8,669 bases of DNA, from contig JASIDM010000167.1 in the NCBI GenBank assembly GCA_030044695.1, positions 1 through 8,669 of the forward strand, written 5' to 3'. This document shows, in pieces, positions 6,042 through 8,669 of this stretch (position 1 is its first letter; each line of letters starts with the position of its first letter). A program made the translations under genes and the position numbers. The notes under the pieces were generated by a model, which searched no databases, was not told the DNA's origin, and saw nothing but the letters and a program-made list of their open reading frames with translations. This DNA is from Thermoplasmata archaeon (GTDB lineage Archaea; Thermoplasmatota; Thermoplasmata; Lutacidiplasmatales; UBA184).

Positions 6042-6060
6042 GGCCCGCCTTTAGCGGGCC
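6042..6060 (-). promoter_or_regulatory. Inverted repeat over the TATA-like box of the winged-helix regulator gene
   Basis: GGCCCGC-CTTTA-GCGGGCC is a perfect 7-bp inverted repeat with a 5-nt spacer. On the minus strand the spacer reads TAAAG and lies 25-28 nt before the ATG at 6025, the normal box A distance for a leaderless archaeal gene. A dimeric regulator bound here would block TBP, so autoregulation is the simplest reading. Confidence 0.55.
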
Positions 6061-6074
6061 GCTTACCCGAACGT

Positions 6075-6086
6075 CACCGTACGGTG
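6075..6086. repeat. 12-bp perfect palindrome in the divergent spacer
   Basis: CACCGTACGGTG is a perfect 12-bp palindrome 50 bp upstream of the winged-helix start and about 100 bp upstream of the 86-aa gene. It differs in sequence from the GGCCCGC repeat at 6042, so if both bind protein they probably bind different ones. Confidence 0.45.
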
Positions 6087-6155
6087 CCGCCCGCGGGAGC
6101 CCGTGAGCGGCCCCGGCCCGACCCGCTCAACATGCCCGCGGCCGACCTACCTCAG

Positions 6156-6173
6156 GTGGGCCGTTCGGCCCAC
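6156..6173 (+). promoter_or_regulatory. Perfect hairpin directly before the Shine-Dalgarno of the 86-aa gene
   Basis: GTGGGCCG-TT-CGGCCCAC is an 8-bp perfect inverted repeat with a 2-nt spacer. It abuts the ribosome-binding sequence GAGG (6174-6177), which is 7 nt before the ATG at 6185. With only 2 nt between the arms the repeat works better as a DNA operator half-site pair; an RNA hairpin would need to open its central pairs into a loop, and would then sit against the ribosome-binding site. Confidence 0.5.
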
Positions 6174-6184
6174 GAGGATCAGCG

Positions 6185-6445
6185 ATGAGCGACGAAGAGG
6201 AAGCCGGGTCCGGCGGTCTGCGGGGCCGCCACGGCCCGTGGATCTGGACGGCGTACCGAGCGTACAACGACCTGCTGCGCGAGAAGGTGAAGCAGCGGTT
6301 CGACGCGCAGGAAGGCAAGTGGATGGACGGGGTCGCCGACCTGTTGGTGGCGATCGTGAACGCGCGATGGGAAGGCGGACGACGGAAGTCCCGCGAGCTC
6401 GACGAGCTGCTCGCCAAGCTCGACCGTCTCCTGTCGGAGGGGTGA
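6185..6445 (+). CDS. Small helical hypothetical protein (86 aa)
   Basis: Not recognised. It has a short acidic and glycine-rich head (MSDEEEAGSGG) followed by helical sequence: WIWTAYRAYNDLLREKVKQRF (residues 19-39), an amphipathic or buried segment WMDGVADLLVAIVNARW (46-62), and a charged helix KSRELDELLAKLDRLLSEG (68-86) with leucine spacing suitable for a coiled coil. There are no cysteines and no signal peptide; the central segment is too short and interrupted for a sure membrane helix. The ATG at 6185 is supported by GAGG 7 nt upstream. It opens the plus-strand cluster ending in the HtrA-like protease. Codon use matches its neighbours (G/C third positions), so it is likely a real gene. 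A helical partner or substrate adaptor role for HtrA is possible but only inferred from position. Confidence 0.7.
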   Translation: MSDEEEAGSGGLRGRHGPWIWTAYRAYNDLLREKVKQRFDAQEGKWMDGVADLLVAIVNARWEGGRRKSRELDELLAKLDRLLSEG

Positions 6446-6450
6446 GGACG

Positions 6451-6546
6451 ATGGCCGCCGCCCTACCGATCCCCCTTCCCCCTCCGCCGACCGGACCGGA
6501 GCCGTCCCTGCCCTGGCCGACGTCGTCGGGCCAGCGGAGGCACTAG
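6451..6546 (+). CDS. Possible 31-aa proline-rich small ORF before htrA
   Basis: ATG at 6451 follows the stop of the 86-aa gene by 5 nt; GGTGAGG (6441-6447, overlapping that stop) is a close Shine-Dalgarno-like sequence. The 31-codon frame ends at a TAG 4 nt before the HtrA ATG. It encodes a very proline-rich peptide with PLPPPP around residues 8-13 and more prolines to residue 23. Most third positions are G or C. Runs of proline stall ribosomes unless aIF5A acts, so it could be a leader peptide tuning HtrA translation, or it may be untranslated spacer. No homologue is recognised. Confidence 0.3.
   Translation: MAAALPIPLPPPPTGPEPSLPWPTSSGQRRH
6536..6540 (+). promoter_or_regulatory. Shine-Dalgarno sequence of the HtrA-like gene
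   Basis: GGAGG ends 10 nt before the ATG at 6551 and lies within the last codons of the proline-rich small ORF. It supports 6551 as the start and would be occupied by any ribosome finishing the small ORF. Confidence 0.55.
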
Positions 6547-6550
6547 TCCG

Positions 6551-7510
6551 ATGGCGCTCGCCGAGCTCGAGAGCCGGGTGACGTCGGCGGTCGAGGCGGT
6601 CGCGCCGAGCGTCGCGGCGGTCGAGACCCTGCGTCTCGGCCGACGCGGCCGCGGCGAACCGTGGGGCTCCCCCGCCCAAGCGACCGCGGTCGTCACGGAC
6701 CGTGAAGGTCTCCTCGTCACCAACCAGCATGTGGTGGAGGGCGCGACCCACCTCACGGTGCGGCTCTCCGATGGGCGGGAGCTCCCGGCGGAGGTCGTGG
6801 GAGGCGACGAGGTCACCGATCTTGCCGTGCTGAAGGTCGACGCGACCGATCTCCCCGCGGCCCGGCTCGGGGACTCGGAGGCGTTGCGCGTCGGCCAGTT
6901 CGTCCTCGCCGTGGGACATGCCCTCGGTCTGCCCGGCGGCCCGACCGTCTCGCTCGGCGTCGTGAGCGCCCTCGCCCGACCGCTGCCCGGCTCGGACTTC
7001 GTCTTCGAGGGTCTGGTCCAGACGGATGCCGCGATCAACCCCGGCAACAGCGGCGGGCCTCTTGTCGACCTGTCGGGCGCCGTGGTCGGCATCAACACCG
7101 CCGTCGTGCCGTTCGCCCAGGGCGTCGGCTTCGCCCTTCCGATCCACGCCGCCCAGCGGATCACGGCGGAGCTGCGCCGTTCGGGCCGGGTCGTCCGGCC
7201 CTGGATCGGCGTGCAGGTCGCCGAGCTCCTGCCGCCGCTGGCGCGGCAGCTCGGCCTGGAGCCGGGCTCCGGGCTGCTCGTCGCGGAGGTCGTTCCCCGC
7301 TCCCCCGCCCACCGGGCGGGGATCCGATCGGGGGACGTCCTCACCGGGGTCGGGCCGTTCCCCGTGCGCACGGTCCGCCAGCTCCTCGAGGGGCTCGCGA
7401 AGTTCCCGGTCGGGGCGGACGTGGCGCTCGCGTTCCGCCGCCGGGGCGCGAGCTTGGGCGCGAACGTGCCGCTGCAGGAGGCCCCGCAGGCCGCCGCCGA
7501 CGATCGCTAG
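6551..7510 (+). CDS. HtrA/Deg-like serine protease with one PDZ domain, no export signal
   Basis: ATP-independent serine endoprotease of the trypsin-like S1C (HtrA/DegP) family, acting in protein quality control. The catalytic triad is His60 (LLVTNQHVVEG), Asp90 (DEVTDLAVLKV) and Ser167 (NPGNSGGPLVD). The substrate-binding strand GVGFALPIHAAQRI (191-204) is intact. A single PDZ domain spans about 218-308, with the peptide-groove loop near PWIGVQ and the typical SPAHRAGIRSGDVLTGV (251-267). At 319 aa it is a minimal one-PDZ form. Unlike most HtrA proteins it has neither a signal peptide nor an N-terminal membrane anchor, so it should be cytosolic unless the start is wrong; an in-frame upstream start is unlikely because GGAGG precedes this ATG by 10 nt. 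The strand usually carrying GSG before the His reads ATAVVTD, a mild deviation. It ends the cluster begun at 6185. Confidence 0.93.
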   Translation: MALAELESRVTSAVEAVAPSVAAVETLRLGRRGRGEPWGSPAQATAVVTDREGLLVTNQHVVEGATHLTVRLSDGRELPAEVVGGDEVTDLAVLKVDATDLPAARLGDSEALRVGQFVLAVGHALGLPGGPTVSLGVVSALARPLPGSDFVFEGLVQTDAAINPGNSGGPLVDLSGAVVGINTAVVPFAQGVGFALPIHAAQRITAELRRSGRVVRPWIGVQVAELLPPLARQLGLEPGSGLLVAEVVPRSPAHRAGIRSGDVLTGVGPFPVRTVRQLLEGLAKFPVGADVALAFRRRGASLGANVPLQEAPQAAADDR

Positions 7511-7530
7511 GCCGCCCGGCGCCCGCCGCC

Positions 7531-7536
7531 TATAAG
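7531..7536 (+). promoter_or_regulatory. TATA box of moaA
   Basis: CCTATAAGG with TATAAG at 7531-7536 is the clearest box A in the window. Its centre is about 27 nt before the ATG at 7561, so the moaA transcript should be leaderless; no Shine-Dalgarno is present. GCCGCC (7525-7530) and GGCGGC (7542-7547) flank the box as a 6-bp inverted repeat, which might be an operator but could be chance in this base composition. Confidence 0.75.
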
Positions 7537-7560
7537 GGGCCGGCGGCCCTCCCCGGTCCG

Positions 7561-8556
7561 ATGGTGTCGGACGCTTGGGGCCGGACCGTCACGGACGTCC
7601 GCATCAGCGTCACGAAGCGGTGCAACTTCGCCTGCATCTACTGCCACGACGAGGGCCTCGGCCCGGTCGCCCGGCCGGGCGCCCCGCACGGGGAGGAGCT
7701 GACCGTCGCCGAGGTGGAGCGGCTGGTCTCGACGGGGCGGGAGTTCGGCATCCGCTCGGTGAAGTTCACCGGCGGGGAGCCGCTCGTGCGGGCCGACCTC
7801 GAGGAGATGATCGGGCGGGCCGTGCGCCAGGTGCCGGACGTCTCGCTGACCACCAACGGCTCGATGCTGGCGTCCCGGGCGGAGGGGCTCCGCGACGCCG
7901 GGCTGAAGCGCGTGAACGTCTCGCTCGACTCGATCGACCCGAAGCTGTTCCGCGAGATCCGCCACGGCGCCCTCGGCCCGGTCCTGGCCGGGGTCCGGGA
8001 GGCCCTGCGGGTCGGGCTCACCCCGGTCAAGCTCAACATGGTCGTCTTCCGGTCCACGGTCGACACGATCCCCCAGATGATCGAGCACGTCGCCGGTGAG
8101 GACGGCCTCCACCTGCAGCTGATCCAGTTCATGCCGGAGCTCGTCCAGCACGATCGCCTGGCGGTGGACCTCGCAGGGGTCCGCCGCTGGCTGGAGGAGC
8201 ACGCCTCGCGGGTCCTCGTGCGCGAGATGCACCACCGCCGGATCTACCTGTTCGACGGGACCGAGGTGGAGCTGGTCGATCCGGTCCGGAACCCCGAGTT
8301 CTGCGCCAACTGCCACCGGATCCGCATCACCCACCGCGGGGAGCTCAAGGGCTGCCTCAACCGCAACGACGACCTGATCCCGACGCGCGGCCTGAACGAC
8401 GAGCAGCTGCGCGAGGCGTTCCGACGCGTGATCACGCTGCGCGTCCCGTACTACGGCGGATACGTCACGGACCTCGTGGCGGGGGCCGCCGCGCCGGCGG
8501 CCGACGTTCCCCGCGCGGGAGGCGCCGTGACGGCCTCGGACGGCCCTTCGAGCTAG
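7561..8556 (+). CDS. moaA: GTP 3',8-cyclase (molybdenum cofactor biosynthesis protein A)
   Basis: Radical SAM enzyme for the first step of molybdopterin synthesis, converting GTP to 3',8-cyclo-7,8-dihydro-GTP, which MoaC turns into cPMP. The SAM-cluster motif CNFACIYC gives Cys21, Cys25 and Cys28. The SAM-binding FTGGEPL is at 69-75, and TTNGSML and NVSLDS follow as expected. The GTP-side cluster ligands are Cys248, Cys251 and Cys265 in CANCHRIRITHRGELKGCL, with the usual CX2CX13C spacing. The core ends at about residue 303 (RVPYY). A tail of some 28 residues rich in Ala, Gly and Pro follows, and the bacterial C-terminal Gly-Gly is absent; GlyGly at 304-305 is internal. Archaeal MoaA proteins commonly end near this RxPY, so the tail is an odd extension. 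It stands alone behind its own TATA box, 50 nt after htrA. Its presence implies molybdenum or tungsten enzymes in the organism. Confidence 0.94.
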   Translation: MVSDAWGRTVTDVRISVTKRCNFACIYCHDEGLGPVARPGAPHGEELTVAEVERLVSTGREFGIRSVKFTGGEPLVRADLEEMIGRAVRQVPDVSLTTNGSMLASRAEGLRDAGLKRVNVSLDSIDPKLFREIRHGALGPVLAGVREALRVGLTPVKLNMVVFRSTVDTIPQMIEHVAGEDGLHLQLIQFMPELVQHDRLAVDLAGVRRWLEEHASRVLVREMHHRRIYLFDGTEVELVDPVRNPEFCANCHRIRITHRGELKGCLNRNDDLIPTRGLNDEQLREAFRRVITLRVPYYGGYVTDLVAGAAAPAADVPRAGGAVTASDGPSS

Positions 8557-8574
8557 CGGGCCGGGACGGCGAGC

Positions 8575-8612
8575 CCTGATAGGGGGGCACGGGGTCCGGC
8601 CCCGGGATCAGG
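8575..8612 (+). promoter_or_regulatory. Nested inverted repeat with TATA-like element before the right-edge gene
   Basis: CCTGAT (8575-8580) and ATCAGG (8607-8612) are a perfect outer 6-bp inverted repeat, and CGGGG (8590-8594) with CCCCG (8600-8604) form an inner 5-bp hairpin with a TCCGG loop. The outer right arm touches the ATG at 8613. TGATAGG (8577-8583) is a weak TATA-like box in the left arm, about 30 nt from that ATG. It could be an operator, or a fold at the moaA transcript end; no T-run follows. Confidence 0.45.
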
Positions 8613-8669
8613 ATGACGGTCGACTTCGCGTGGGCGAGGAGCCCGAAGATGCGCGTCGCCGCGATCGCG
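8613..8669 (+). CDS. Start of an unidentified gene, cut off by the right edge
   Basis: An open frame runs to the window edge, giving only 19 codons. Two in-frame starts are possible: ATG at 8613, directly after the inverted repeat, and ATG at 8649. The second has GAGGAG (8636-8641) 7 nt upstream and begins MRVAAIA, a typical first beta strand of an alpha/beta protein, so it may be the true start. Too little is visible to name a function. It follows moaA by 56 nt on the same strand and has a TATA-like element of its own. Confidence 0.45.
   Translation, partial: MTVDFAWARSPKMRVAAIA

Noticed and set aside
4388..6106. 572-aa plus-strand open frame
   Set aside because: Arg/Gly/Ser/Pro low-complexity translation crossing three better-supported genes on both strands; a GC-rich shadow.
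6179..7312. 377-aa minus-strand open frame
   Set aside because: It lies opposite the HtrA-like gene and has no recognisable domains; shadow of the protease gene.
7507..8334. 275-aa minus-strand open frame
   Set aside because: Antisense to moaA, with biased Asp/Arg/Leu/His composition and no motif.
1..8669. CRISPR array, insertion sequence or prophage genes
   Set aside because: No regularly spaced repeats, transposase or integrase motifs, or terminal inverted repeats were seen; gene content is housekeeping-like throughout.

Overview
The window comes from a very GC-rich genome and looks archaeal, most likely a high-GC Thermoplasmata-type euryarchaeon. This is inferred from gene content and promoter style, not from a marker gene. 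Three things point that way. TATA-like boxes lie about 25-30 nt upstream of start codons, with almost no 5' leader at 7531/7561 and at 6050/6025. The MoaA ends in an archaeal-style tail without the bacterial Gly-Gly terminus. Small zinc-ribbon and winged-helix proteins of an archaeal flavour fill the spaces between the housekeeping genes. No mobile element, CRISPR array, tRNA or rRNA was seen.

Layout. Positions 1-1415 hold two minus-strand genes: a cyclophilin-type prolyl isomerase, then a sugar-kinase gene of the D-glycero-D-manno-heptose 7-phosphate kinase type that is cut by the left edge. Diverging from them, 1524-2536 is a plus-strand pair with an ATGA overlap: a small membrane protein with two zinc ribbons, and a ribonuclease HI with a full D-E-D-D active site. 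A probable 68-codon ORF (2533-2739, minus) converges on the RNase H gene and shares a CTAG stop overlap with it. About 360 bp without a convincing gene follow (2740-3098). They carry a strong imperfect hairpin next to a TATA-like element. Positions 3099-4835 encode a full-length M2-family metallopeptidase, an angiotensin-converting-enzyme homologue without a signal peptide. Just downstream is a 159-aa protein with an apparent PH/GRAM-like beta domain and a C-terminal zinc ribbon.

A winged-helix regulator (5405-6025, minus) converges on that gene across a 14-bp palindrome. Its own promoter contains a perfect inverted repeat over the TATA-like box. Divergent from the regulator is a plus-strand cluster: an 86-aa helical protein, a possible 31-aa proline-rich ORF, and an HtrA-like serine protease with one PDZ domain and no export signal. 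moaA (GTP 3',8-cyclase, molybdopterin synthesis) follows under its own strong TATA box. At the right edge a new gene begins behind another inverted repeat.

Functionally this is mostly protein quality control and processing (cyclophilin, M2 peptidase, HtrA), nucleic-acid maintenance (RNase HI), glycan precursor synthesis (heptose kinase) and cofactor synthesis (MoaA), mixed with uncharacterised small proteins. I found no obvious defence system or new multi-gene machine. The items most worth following up are the ACE-like peptidase in an archaeal setting, the regulator / small protein / cytosolic HtrA divergon with its palindromes, and the small ORFs.
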